Assembly: GCA_029817715.1 (NCBI GenBank)
Contig: JARUPY010000252.1
Span: 1,550,001-1,614,000, forward strand
Origin: Melastoma dodecandrum
Lineage: Eukaryota; Streptophyta; Magnoliopsida; Myrtales; Melastomataceae
Direction of reading: 5' to 3'
Length of the DNA: 64,000 bases
Positions 1 through 13,100 of the stretch are shown piece after piece. Under the pieces are notes generated by a model. It was given only the letters and a program-made list of their open reading frames with translations, was not told the origin of the DNA and ran no database searches. Made by a program: the position numbers and the translations under genes. Every line of letters starts with the position of its first letter. Positions within the stretch are counted from its first letter, which is position 1.

Positions 1-261
1 GCGGTACCAAAGTACTAAGTCGGGGGCGGAGGTAGGAAAGAAAAAATTACGATCAAAAGACACACTTCAAAGTTGCTTACAAATCTTTTATATGGACCCA
101 AACTGCTAGTCCAAAACATGTCAAAGTTAATACCCATCCTCCGGAGGGAAAGGGGGGATGCCCAAACTATTCTTTTATTTACCCATTTCGGACGATGATG
201 ATGACAGTTGAGAAAACGAGACAGGACCTGGTGGTTCTCCCCACCCCCCCAGGGAGGAATC

Positions 262-1382
<1,121 letters not shown>

Positions 1383-1867
1383 CACCACCCAAAATCACAG
1401 GCACGGCTTCATTGACATCAAATAAAAAAGAAAAGGTTAGATACCGCAAACCGCATTCTGAGGAGAAACCGCCCACGGCCAGTTCAACAACACGAGGATT
1501 GCTTTACCAACAGTAAGCAAAAAGAAAAAAGAAAAAGAAAAAAGAAAAGTACAAATCCGCGATAGCAATAGTCGCTGCACAATGCACAAGGGTGAAATGA
1601 TAATAAAACATCATCAGTCAGTCGGACATACTCTCTAGCGACACAACAGCAAACATTTGATAACAAAAAAGAATCATAACCCTAAGCCACAACGAGAACA
1701 GCAGAGAAGGGCGAGGGTAAGAATCCGAACAAAGGGAAGAGACCGATCGCCGGAGGAGAGGCGAGGGGGCAGGGGGGAATTCTTACCTTCCAACGGCGAA
1801 ACCCTCGAAGGGAAGGTTAGAGGAAACGGTGCGCGTGTGGAGCCACTCCGAGGCGTAAAGCAGGGGA

Positions 1868-1876
1868 CTTTTTATA
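1868..1876 (-). promoter_or_regulatory. TATA box of the E2 gene
   Basis: TATAAAAAG on the minus strand lies about 490 bp upstream of the E2 start codon. It is about 80 bp before a good donor (GAAG|GTAAGA, intron beginning at 1786), consistent with a short untranslated first exon followed by a leader intron of about 0.4 kb. Confidence 0.6.
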
Positions 1877-2740
1877 GCGACGATCTTTCTTTCATTTTTT
1901 TCCTTTATTTAATTTTCTTCGGGGGCGTGTTCCCTTTACGGAGAAATAGTGACGACGACGACGACGACCACCATGGGGGGCGCTGGCCTTGCCATGCCAC
2001 GTTCCCTTCCCATCCCCTCCTCTTCTACAAATATTATATATTATTGTTGTAAATAAAATAATAATTAGCAAAGAGGGAGAGTCCACGTATTTTGATGTCG
2101 TAGGCGATACCTTTCTAAAGTCGGTTGGGTGCATGTATGCCGATTCGTGTCATTTACAAAACGGGGTCAATCGAAACCGGAGGACATAATCTTCTAGAAA
2201 CTCCTCATTTATTAAAAAAATAAAAAACGTAAATATTATATTTGATCACCATAACAAAAAAAATAAGCGCACAATTCTAAACAAGCTTTAACATCCAGCA
2301 ACAACCAACGATGTATTAAATATGGGTAAAGAAAACACCGCTCTCCTTGTCAACCCAACATCACCATATATAAAAACACAGCTACTAACTACTACACACG
2401 GCCAGGAGGACCAAACCAAATGACAATCCCAAACTAGTCTAATCCAGAAAGAATCACCTTTTGATATCAGACCAAACTCCCCGCCCTCCGATTCCTCCCT
2501 CCGTTCCGCCAGCAGACACCGGACCCCAAACTTCAGCCTGTGGCGATTTCCGCCCACCTCCAAGAGATGGGGGGCGGGGGGGGGGGGGGGTGTCTCTTGT
2601 AACGCAATAAATTAGACTACATACATTTCAACTGACCACAAGACAAATGGAACACCATGGAGGCATATATTAGTACACTCTCGCCACACTTACGCCGCTG
2701 AAATGCCCAGGCCAATGCTGCTGTTGCGCATAGGCTTATA
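1877..2740. other. Intergenic: E2 promoter and KH gene 3' region
   Basis: No gene seen. It holds a short GAC repeat at about 1950-1970, AT-rich sequence at 2030-2290 and a G-rich run at about 2570-2592 (one C in about 23 bases) that could form a quadruplex. The part next to 2740 is probably the 3' untranslated region of the KH gene. The minus-strand ORF at 2563-2288 resembles no family I know. Confidence 0.5.
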
Positions 2741-5700
2741 TCAACCCCTTGTCTTAGCCCTCTTCATTCCAAGGTTGCTCTGATGTGGCGAGACGGAGCC
2801 GGACATTGGGGAACCTTCGTCACGAAGGGTCCCGTTGAGCATTGCCAGCTCCCGGAGCTGCTGTTTCTTGTAAAAGTCTTGAGATTCATCCTGCAGCACA
2901 CATTTGTTTTTTAATTTTTGGACCAGTCGCTTGTAAATGGAAACTGGGGGAAACCCGTGAATATAATAATCTCAATTACAGAGGAAAACTACCACTGGAT
3001 GAAGAAGGTCTTGAAGTACATCACGAGCTTGAATTAAACGGGCATCAATTATCTCAATTGGTAGTTCAGCCTCAATCAGGAGGTGAAGAGGTTCATTGAG
3101 ATGCTCATACCCAGGTTTTCCCCTCATGAGCTCTTCCTACAAGATAAGCATCAGAGTTGATGATCAGGAAGAAGCAAGTCAATATCACAGTCATTGTGCT
3201 CACTTGAAGCAAAAAGGTTCCACTAGAACATTAAAATCCTCCACGACAAATAGCGATCAGAAATCCCAGACCTCATGGAAGGCACAGTCACTTTTCAAAA
3301 GGCACATGCTTAAAAAGAATGGATTCGGAATTTACCAATACGCCTGCACGGCAAGGAGAATCCAGAAAAGGAGAAAACACAAGAAGTCCAATACCTTGGC
3401 TGGGTCTTTTATGCTGCCACAGCCTCGAATGAGGACACGGCACTCGGTACTTGCTTCCACTCGCTTGAGAGAGTTTCCCCTAGGACCAAGGAGGCGTCCA
3501 ACAAAGTTGTACTGCATATCAGCAGAAAATATTATAATGCAGTGTTGCAGCAAAATTATAATGATGTAGAAACCAACAATGTCATACATTTGGATATTTG
3601 TCAACAGGAACGTCTAATCTGATTATTTTCTTCACAATTGGATTGGAAGGGCTGCCTTGAGAACTTGGCCAGCTTTGGGGTGATGATCCGAGCATCAAAC
3701 CAGACATCTGCAAGGGGGAGATTTCAACTTCTGTAACACCATCGATATAACTAATACATGGTATGGGTCAATTATTTTTCTTTTTTTCTATTAGGGCATA
3801 ATCCTGTGGAGAAGAACCGTTACGATGAACAAAGGAACAGAAGCATGCTTCAGCTAGAATGACCTCATTGGCTCAATTGATTCTCCTTCAAAGAAGATCC
3901 AATGAACCTCATAACAAGTAAAAAAAAAAACAAGATTGCAAAGAAACCCTAAGCTTATCCTCACAACCAATACCACGCTGCATTCTTCCACCAAATCTTG
4001 GTATCAATAAACAGAAAGACAAATTGCAGGTCCTCTATTCTAATCCACCCAAAAGCCAGCACCATAGTGAGCACACTGGCACGTCAAGATGTGGTCATAA
4101 ACCCACAAAAGAAATTCCTATGGAGATGTTCAGACAACAACTCTCATATGCATTGAAAACTCAAATAGATGCAAGAAAAAACTATGGTTAGTTAAATTTT
4201 AGAAATCTAGCCACTGTCCTCGGACTAAAATTTGTGTTAAAGGCCAGAGGGAGAACGGGGTGAAATATGTAGCTTTTTGCAATTGAAGGGCCGTTGAGAC
4301 AGAAGAATAAAATTCAAAACTAAACGATGTGGAACTCCACAATCCCCCTTGACCAGCACTTACCAGACACTTGAGCCCAGACAAAACGTCATGACATAAG
4401 CAACATCAGGCATTCATAAGACGGTTCAAAGTTAGCATAAAATAGGCTGTGTCAGCATTTCTTCTGGGTAAAGTAAACTTATCAAAAGGTTGTGTCAATG
4501 GTTAGTCTCCATACTTCTGATTGAAAACGGGATGGCCATCCATTCAGGTTCATTCCTCCATTTGAAAACATTCCTCCGATAGCCATGGGACTACCATGTT
4601 CAAGCCCACTTCGACCTAGTAATGATGCATTCCCCAAGAGCGTAGTTACACGCAAAATTTCTGTTCCAGAGATGTCAGTTTTGAAGAATAACAAGTAGTG
4701 GTTAGCATTTGTTAGAAACTGGTTAGCAGTCTATCATAAAACGGACAGAGAACAGTCATTTAACTAAGTCACTAAATAAAGGCACATCTCTGGTCAAGAG
4801 TGTCAGTTGCTACAAGAATGGAGTACCTAAAAACCAATGAAAAATGAGACAGCAGTGAAGATTTAGCCGACTGAAAGAAACAATCCCGATTTTTTCATCT
4901 TATTGGAGGTGGTTCAGTTTTCACTAGGGTTTAATGTCACAGTCCAGTATACCCTGCCTGTTATCTTTTGAGTCAAGAAAACTGCCTAGAAGCACTCCAA
5001 AAGGTAACACATGGTCAAGTTCAATTCTTTCCCAAATCTGAGCTGAATGGTCAGTGATGGAATCAACTTGAAAACTAGCGTAATAAGACACTGACAAACA
5101 AACACATCCAATCAACAACATCATGGTAATCTTGCAGACGAATAGCATCTAGCTCAATGAGACAGAGAATTGACTGCTTAAGCTCACCTTGCTTCAGCAA
5201 GCGATAACAAACAGGCAACACAGCTGCAAACGGCTTGAACTTCTCATACTCTGCGAGCAACTCACTAAGGTATCTGCCACACAAGGATCGACAACAATCA
5301 GCTCTCTCCAGTAAAATCAAATCAAGCGACAACAAAACAGATCCAGATCAGACCAGACAACAAAATCCAACCAATAGCACCGAGTCAACCAGAGCAACGC
5401 CGACACACCTACTCACACAAAAGGAACGCACGCCCCGGAACCACCAAGATGAAAAGATCAATCAACCGATCGTAACAGATCGTACACAACAACAGCACAA
5501 CTCCGCAATCGATAACTTCCACGACCCCAACGACCACGAACGAGCGACGAAACAGATCATCGCATCCACCGGATAGCGAAAGAGCAACGCCAACCGACTC
5601 ACTTCTCCTGCTCCGCCAAGGGAGATGACCCCGAGCGGATCCCGGGGACGTGAGGCGACAACGAAGGGGAGGGGGAGTAAGTCGACGCAGCTTGAGCAGC

Positions 5701-5775
5701 AGCAGCCGCGGCGGCGTATCTGGTAGCGGGAGAGCCGATGTCAAGGGGGCTGGGCTGGTGGTAATCGAACTGCAT
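2741..5775 (-). CDS. STAR-type KH-domain RNA-binding protein (quaking-like)
   Basis: Seven exons (5775-5603, 5273-5188, 4660-4515, 3707-3588, 3511-3395, 3136-2993, 2890-2741) join in frame to 311 residues, a normal length for the plant SPIN1/quaking-like KH family. Order: Ala/Ser-rich N-terminus; the conserved [12 protein letters not shown]...VLPVCYRLL segment (about residues 58-84) that corresponds to the Qua1-like region; a single KH domain with [19 protein letters not shown] around residues 177-195; a Qua2-like tail with [20 protein letters not shown]; and the C-terminus GMKRAKTRG. Family role: sequence-specific RNA binding that affects splicing or mRNA fate, with known members linked to flowering and stress. 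Oddity: the RG-x-GSIKDP loop after the KH core has Cys where Lys or Arg is usual. A TATA box lies about 100 bp upstream. All junctions are GT-AG. Confidence 0.94.
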
Positions 5776-5876
5776 GGCTGCAGGGGAAGAGGTCCGATCG
5801 TCGTCGGGGGCGGAGGAGGCGGGGGTTGGGAGTTAGTTAAGGACAGATGGATGGACGCAGGGGAGGGGGGTGGGTG

Positions 5877-5883
5877 TATATAA
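5877..5883 (-). promoter_or_regulatory. TATA box of the KH gene
   Basis: TTATATA on the minus strand, about 100 bp upstream of the KH start codon at 5775. This is a plausible spacing for a leader of roughly 70 bases. Confidence 0.6.
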
Positions 5884-6200
5884 GGCTGCTGCGTCGGTGG
5901 GGGGGGGGAGGGGTTGGTAGGTTTTTGTTCATGTCGGATTTAATATCGTCCGATATATTTACCGCGTGTTCCCTCCTCATTTAACATTGGATAGTTTAAT
6001 TTCGCTGAACAGTAGTTTCCCGTGTCCACGGCGCAGATGCTTGAGCAAAAGGGATCAAAAGCAAAGCGTAGTGACAACAATATGTGGGATCGCAATTACT
6101 TTGTAATCCACGTAAAAAAAAAATGAGGAGAAGGTAAAGACTTGCCTCCTCACTGATTCTGTTTTTTGTTGTTCCGCTGACCTTTCTAAACCTCGAAACA

Positions 6201-6405
6201 TTTTGGGCCGGACCATTGTAGGCCCATATATTTAAGGCCCGTTTCCTAAGACCCAAATGACCGGAAAGTTTGAATTTGTTCATTTGAAAAGACGTCATTT
6301 TTTTAATATTAATAAAACAAAAGATTGGAAAATGTGTTATTAATAGTTTAATTAATTTACTTCGTAGTCTTAGCATTTAGGCCCGTCTACTAACTAAACC
6401 CTAAA
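6201..6405 (+). promoter_or_regulatory. THO3 promoter with site II motifs and telo-box
   Basis: GGGCC/GGCCC motifs occur at about 6204-6209, 6221-6226, 6236-6240 and 6379-6384. A telo-box (AAACCCTAAA) lies at 6396-6405, just before the THO3 start at 6442. This pairing of site II elements with a telo-box is typical of plant housekeeping and RNA/translation genes. The rest of 5890-6440 shows nothing else. Confidence 0.6.
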
Positions 6406-6441
6406 CGACCGGAACAGAAGCAGCCGGTCGGCGACGGAGAA

Positions 6442-8885
6442 ATGACGGAGACGACGATCCCCTTCAAGAACCTCCACAGTCGGGAGTACCAGGGCCATAA
6501 GAAGAAGGCGATCTCTTGAAATCCTCCCTGGATCGTAGCGATTTCTCGATTGGGTCGCTGCCTTTTTTACTGATGGAGCTCGGATTTTGACGGGGTGCAG
6601 GTGCACTCAGTGGCTTGGAATTGCTCGGGGACGAAGCTCGCCTCCGGCTCCGTCGACCAGACCGCCCGCGTCTGGCACATCGACCCTCACGGTCATGTAA
6701 TCCCCTCGTTTCCTCTGTACGTCAATTCGCGTGTGTGATTATTTGTGTTTTTTCCGATGTTCGGTTAGGGTTTAGGAGAAATGGCGAGCGCTGTCCCGAA
6801 AAGTAGTGCGCGTGGGATTCGCTTGGTAAATTAGTCGGTTAGCGTTTTTAGTTTCGGATGGATAATGCTGACATTATTCGAGTGGTAATGTTGAATGATT
6901 AGTGTTGGGGGTTCATCTTTGGGGCTTTTGATTTCAGGGTAAGATTAAGGATGTTGAATTGAAAGGTCATACGGATAGTGTGGATCAGCTCTGTTGGGAC
7001 CCTAAGCATTCGGACTTGATAGCTACTGCGTCAGGAGATAAGACAGTTAGGCTGTGGGACGCACGGAGTACGTGGACGAGCACTTCCCCACCCGGTTACT
7101 TTGCTAATTTGTTTCTGTGTTATGAGGGGTGGATCTTGCACTTATTGTTCCTAAATTGGTCTTTCAGGTGGGAAATGCTCGCAGCAAACAGAGTTAAGTG
7201 GAGAAAACATTAACATTACGTACAAGCCTGATGGGACTCATGTGGCAGTTGGTAATAGGGTACGCTAGTAATGTTATGTCTGATTTGCTTCATTTATTAG
7301 TTGACTGACCTTATTAATTATTACAGGATAGAGTATGATTGATAACTTGGGCTTGATGTCATGGCCGTTATGCTTTCTGTAGGATGATGAGTTGACAATT
7401 TTAGATGTCCGGAAGTTTAAGCCGATTCACAAGAGAAAGTTCAATTATGAGGTGATCTTCTCCTGGTTTGCATTCATTCACGCTAATTGTTGATATTACA
7501 ATTCCTCCTTGTGATTTAGCAAGACGTCACTTTGTCTTGGTGTGGGTGTCTCGATTATTTTACAGACACGAGATTCAGAAATATCCACTGCATTTGTAAT
7601 TCCCTATTAACCCATGTCTTGATGTGCATCCGCTGATATGCTAATGCATCCTTGCTTCTTGTATAATTTTAATGACCAAGAATTTTTTTTCTAGGTTAAT
7701 GAAATCGCCTGGAATATGTCAGGAGAGATGTTCTTTTTGACAACTGGAAATGGTATGGCTAATCTATTCTACCACCATTTTATGTTCAATCAGCTTAGTT
7801 ATTCACTGCATTTTCCAACAGAAATATTTTTTGGTAGAATCTGATCATGCTTCCAATTCCCAGGAACGGTAGAGGTTTTATCTTACCCTTCACTCCGGCC
7901 TCTTGAAACTCTTTCTGCTCATACAGCGGGTTGCTACTGTATAGCAATAGACCCAGTTGGAAGGTGGGTAAATTAGCTCCACAGAGTCTTTTGTAAATAC
8001 CACTTAAACAAGGGGTCGCCATTCAGCCACCCAGTTACTCTTATCAAGACTATTTTCGAGGTTGTGATATGGCACGGGGCAATTTTTTCTCATTATTTTT
8101 TCATTACGCATCGTCTTGCAGGTTTTTTGCTGTTGGAAGTGCAGATTCCTTGGTCAGCCTTTGGGATATCTCAGATATGTTATGTGTTCGCACTTTCACA
8201 AAGCTTGAGTAAGCCTCCATAATCCAATTTTTGGTGTTATGACTGTGTCCGCGTGCCATTTTCATCATGCAAACTCCTCCTTTGTTGCAGATGGCCTGTC
8301 AGAACAATAAGCTTCAATCACACTGGAGAGTTCATTGCTTCGGCTAGTGAAGATTTATTTATTGATATTGTGAGTGTTGTTTTCTTTAATTTCCCTTTTG
8401 CTTTAGTGCCCTTTATGTTGGCTTTGGCCTTTCTGGACATCTGATGTTTGGGGTTGTCCACTGATTTTATGATTCAACTTTCTAAAATAACTGTTGGGAT
8501 TGTGGTCTACTGGACTAATTAGGACACTGATTGGTAATATGCATGTGCACCACTGACAAGTTTTTTCAGATTGCATCTTTTTGAAATTCTTGTTTGTATT
8601 GTTTAATTTAACACGTTCTTCTGGCAATACAGTCAAATGTTCAAACTGGGAGAACTGTGCACCAAATTCCCTGCCGAGCGGCAATGAATAGCGTAGAATG
8701 GAACCCCAAGTACAATCTACTTGCCTATGCTGGTGATGACAAAAACAAATACCAGGCTGATGAAGGTAACATGAACTATTCACAACTGAAAATCGCCAAT
8801 TATGGTTAGCTCCGATGATACTGATCCGATCATTCTTCCTTACTCTGCAGGTGTCTTCAGGATATTTGGCTTTGAAAGTGCATGA
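6442..8885 (+). CDS. THO3: THO complex subunit 3 (TEX1), WD40 protein
   Basis: Eleven exons (6442-6507, 6601-6696, 6938-7067, 7168-7259, 7383-7451, 7695-7752, 7864-7963, 8122-8208, 8291-8369, 8633-8765, 8851-8885) give 314 residues, matching plant THO3/TEX1. The N-terminus is IPFKNLHSREYQGHKKK, followed by a beta-propeller with WD-type repeats such as LASGSVDQTARVWH, ATASGDKTVRLWD and AVGSADSLVSLWD, ending FRIFGFESA. THO3 is a nuclear subunit of THO/TREX, which couples transcription to mRNA export and, in plants, to small-RNA production. Oddity: intron 1 must begin with GC (AAG|GCGATC at 6508), because reading on meets a stop within three codons while joining to CAG|GTGCAC at 6601 restores HKKKVHSVAWN. 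All other junctions are GT-AG. Confidence 0.96.
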
Positions 8886-9069
8886 TTTTCAAGTAAAAGA
8901 TTGAAGGGCTTAATTTTCAGGAAAAGATGGAGAGCTGGGAGTAACTTTAGATGAAGCACATTTCGACTCTCACTTCTGTGACTGTCTAAAATATCGAGAT
9001 AGGCCATATCTTTCGTATGGATTGTCAGTAAGTAAAATTACAACTCAAACTCAAACTATAGTCCGTAAC

Positions 9070-9900
9070 TCCCAACAGACCCTGTGAGAGTGACGATTGA
9101 CAAGACTGCTGGCCAAGCTGAATAACCTGAGTCCGACCCACAGTTTAGACCAAGTTTCGTTGCCCTTCTGCCGGAAGTACATTTCCACAGGGAAGAAAAT
9201 TGCTAGCGGTCAGAAGTCGAGTGACCCGAGGTTCCCATGAATGGAGTTGAAATGAGGGAATAGGAGTGTGATCCCGACAGTGGTCACAACGTAATGCAGA
9301 CCGGAAGCAGAGGTGGAAGGGGTTGAGGACGGCTGGCAGCAAGGGCAGCTTTAGTTTGTACATCTTGTTGTCAAAATCACCGTGTAAGAATTTCTTCGCG
9401 GCTGCTTTAGTTTGTGCATCTTGTTGTCAAAATCACCGTGTAAGAATTTCTTCGCAATCCATCCTTCCTTGGCTGCGAATAGTGGTTGACTGTACCGCTG
9501 CGATCTGCGAGATCAGCGGTTATTCAATAGTAATTAGTCGCTGTAGTGAGTTATTGTTAATAAAGGGTTTAGTAGTACAATGTGGAAAAAACATGCTTGA
9601 TATCCTCCCCAGAGGTGGAGGGTGATGCATGCATTGGCAAAGTCAAGGAAGCCGTGCGGACGAAATGTCTCAAACCCTGTCAGTAGACTCCCGGGGGTAT
9701 TCATACCAAAGGCTGCGTAGCTGAAGCACCCGTAACATAAGTAGAAGAAGGTCGTGATTAGGATCGCACAGAGAGAAGAGAGAGTTGTTGGAAGGATGGC
9801 TCCGTCCCAGGAGCAGCAGCCTGCGTAATGCATTCCGCAAGACTGTCTTCGGATAGGAAACGATGAGTCGAAGAAAGAAATGCACCATTTCGTTGCTACA
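9070..9900 (-). pseudogene. Decayed amino-acid permease (AAP/AAAP family) fragment
   Basis: Minus-strand translation in shifting frames matches consecutive parts of plant amino-acid permeases: TTFFYLCYGCFSYAAFG and TPGSLLTGF (about 9770-9670), DFANACITLHLWGGYQ (about 9650-9600), YSQPLFAAKEGWIAKKF (about 9500-9450), LKLPLLPA (about 9350-9325), then VVTTVGITLLFPHFNSIHG (about 9285-9225). It is broken: the conserved Trp of the DFWPLAI motif is TGA (9212-9210), frames change several times, and a 56-bp tandem duplication at 9345-9455 shifts the frame. The first part of the gene is missing. Intact family members import neutral and acidic amino acids with protons across the plasma membrane. This copy cannot encode a working carrier. 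It lies between the 3' ends of THO3 and HEMG2. Confidence 0.85.
9345..9455. repeat. 56-bp tandem duplication inside the permease pseudogene
   Basis: Two near-identical copies, 9345-9400 and 9401-9455, differ at only a few positions. On the minus strand each unit encodes KKFLHGDFDNK-M-KLK of the permease. Since 56 is not a multiple of three, the duplication itself breaks the frame. Confidence 0.9.
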
Positions 9901-10199
9901 AGTGACGGATAGGGTACGAGTTCTGGTTCATCTCTTTTTTTCTTTCATCCTCGGCATCAATAACAACTTATGTGATTTTTATCTCGCACTGACAATAAAT
10001 AAATAAATAAATTCTAAACTAGGCTGATTTCAAGAATGAAAGAAGAAAGGATGCAGGGTCTAAACCTTTTGGATATCCAAGGACAAGACATCATCATTGC
10101 CACTGTAATAATCTCTAGAGGGTGATGTATGTATGTAAAATGAACATGGCCGTCCAGCGGAATACACCACCATTCTTACTCAAGCTCTTTTAGGCAGTC

Positions 10200-13100
10200 T
10201 CATGTGTCGTTGATTTCTGAACCGGAGCTGAGGTAGGCCAGCACCTGATCGGCTGCTCTGCACCCCGACGCGATCGCTTTTCCTACCGACAGCCCATCCT
10301 TATTGTTACCTGTAAAATCAAGTCCCATCGTTATATAAAGCCTCCATGATGGATGCTGATCCCTAAGAAAACGTTATGTGATGTAGACGGAGGACGTGCC
10401 GGCGTAGAAAAGTCCAGGAAGATCCTTCTCCATCTTCTCTATCCCTCTAAGAACTGCATCATAGTTTCGACCATATAGGGGAAACGCTTTACTCCAATAA
10501 TAATGACTGCAACAAGTGATTAATCAACCGATAATAAGCTTCGCTTTTAGTGAAAGTAAGGCATTCTTCTATCTATAGATGAAACAAAGCGCATGGCTGG
10601 GGAAGATGTGCTCTTTACTTCACGGATGTTGGCTCTCCTTCTGCTCCAAGCAACTGTCGAATATCAGCAGTAACGATCTCCTTCAACGCATCTCTGGGAT
10701 CAAATCGTTAAGCAATTAGGGACACTGGTTGTAAGCAGTCAGCAGAAACTCAAAAAATATGAAAGGAACTCCGCATTGTCTTGTTTACACAGGGGCTTTA
10801 GCGAGTTCTCTGTTTCGACTTCCTCCGACAAAAGTTGTGTAGAGATATAGGTTGCTGGGTGCACGGTCGGGAAACATCATGGAGGAAAATAGTGTACCTA
10901 TTATCAGTAGAGACGGCTAATCCCATCAATGATAGGAAAATAATATGAAACTGCTGCAATCATTATCAGAGTGGAAAAGCATTACCGAGAGTATTCAAAC
11001 CATTTTTCTGCTCCTTAGAGGGAACCAAAACTCCAAAACCCTCGAGTGGCCTCTTCACGTTTTGTTTTCTGAAGGTAGTAATTACAACTGACAGTGGCAG
11101 ATAATCTACCTGCAATTTAGGCAGAGAGTAAGAAACAGGAAGGCCTGATCAACGCATTTGAAAGAAAAACTCAGACATTAAGTACTGTTAGGGTATCATC
11201 GGATGATTATACAGTGAAGACGAACCTCTGGAATAAAGTCCAGTGGAAAACAGTTTCCTCTCTTGGTAACTATCAACTCTTTAACATTACACAATGGAGC
11301 CTGGAAAAGATATTTCATTCGGTAAATGATTGAACAAGGTCGAAGTATAAAACTCGAGGCAAATGAAAGTCGTGGCCAAGAGCTTCATCGATCACAAGTC
11401 TTAAAATATGCATAAGACAAACCGTCAGAACTAAAGCATCGAATGGAGACTCCTCTGATCTCTTCTTTTGCTCAGAATGATGAACAAGCGACCAATTCTC
11501 CAATGCAGGATTTCCATGGTGGTCATAAGACAGGGACAGAACCTTTGACTGCAACTTCACATTATCTCTCCCAAGCTTTTCATACATCGCATCAGGCAGT
11601 GTCTGAAAGTCACCAAGTCCAGCACAAACATTCAGCTCACAGCCAAATCCGATCCACCAAAAATTACTAGACAATCAATTCAAAAGGTGCAGGTCAATTT
11701 TGTCTAGCTTCTGAATCTTCTCACATCATATACCAAGGCTGATAATGACAGTTCTACAACCAAAATCAAGCAAATCATCATCAGAAATACAACCTGCATT
11801 CCCCCATAAAATGAGAATGAACCCCGCTGAGCCTTTCTTTTGTTCAGAGAATCATTTGGTTTCCCATGTTTTCCTCTTCTGGAAGATAGTGCTGATCGGA
11901 TCGCCCCAGTGATAATAGACCCAAATCTGAAAATAATTGCAGTTATTTACCAACAAGCCCTAGGAGCACAAAAACATGCTCAGACAAAGTTCATGCAATT
12001 GCTATCCAATGCACCTACAGCAAACGTGTAAATGTTAAGCAGTAAGGCAGAAGGAGAGAGATAAATGAATGGACCTTTTCTCAATATTCCACAACTCAGG
12101 GAAACAATGTGAAATCTGGTGGAAATCAAAATTGATGTTGTAAGCTTTTTATTCGAGATAAAATGATGATATTGATGAGACAAGGCAACACACAAGAGCC
12201 ATAATTCTCGTGGTCTCTTGAACTGGAAATTAGTTGTTAAAATTTGAAAGTAACTGATTATGTTCCCACAGAAAAAGGAGAACAGATCAGGCTTGCATTG
12301 CTTACAGAAAGTGATTCAGGGTCACCACCACTAGTACCAGCAACAAATGGATCGATCAAATAATCCACGACCTTCAAGCCATGAGAAATAGGATAGAACA
12401 GGATGGCATTAGCAGAAAGCATTAACGCTGACAGAGGAACAGAACATGCTAGCTTTATTAAAAGTTACCTCACTGCCAAAATGGCGCTCAAAGAACTGGC
12501 CTACACTGCAGCATGAGGACAGGACTTAGTAAGAAGATACAGACACTAGCCAGTAACTACTAGGTTATTGTCACATCAAGACGAAAAACTACCTTTCTTG
12601 CATATCATCGGATACTTCTGAAGGATTTCTCTTCTCCCACAAAAGAGGCTCCAGAATAATCTTAAACTGAAATTTACGAAGAGATAAGCACGAGGTTGTA
12701 GTCAGACGACTCCAGAGCTTCTAAAAACTCAGAATCTTATGCGATTATGTGCCCCCAAACTTCTAAGGTTTTTTGAGTATCAAATCATGATGCCTGATAA
12801 AACGAGGCAGCGATGCAAATGGATAGTGTTTTCAACTGAATCAGAGAGACGTTTTAAGAAACTAACCTTAGACCGTGAAGATAGAAAGCTGCCCGTAAGC
12901 AAAACAATAGGATTACTCGGAAGCTGATCAGGAAAATGACAGATTATATTCTTACCATCCAATAAGTAAAACTGCTCGACAAGGAAAATGATTGACTGGA
13001 ATGAGCAACCCCATGTACACTAAATGGGCAATGATAATTACCAGCACAGGCATCCCATTTCTGACTACATATCTTTTGAACTGGGAAATTGGCTGCACAA

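Noticed and set aside
2288..2563. 91-residue minus-strand ORF downstream of the KH gene
   Set aside because: Most likely 3' untranslated sequence; no similarity to a known family.
5409..5744. Leu/Arg/Pro-rich ORF over KH exon 1
   Set aside because: Another frame of the KH gene's first exon and intron; the spliced KH protein explains the sequence.
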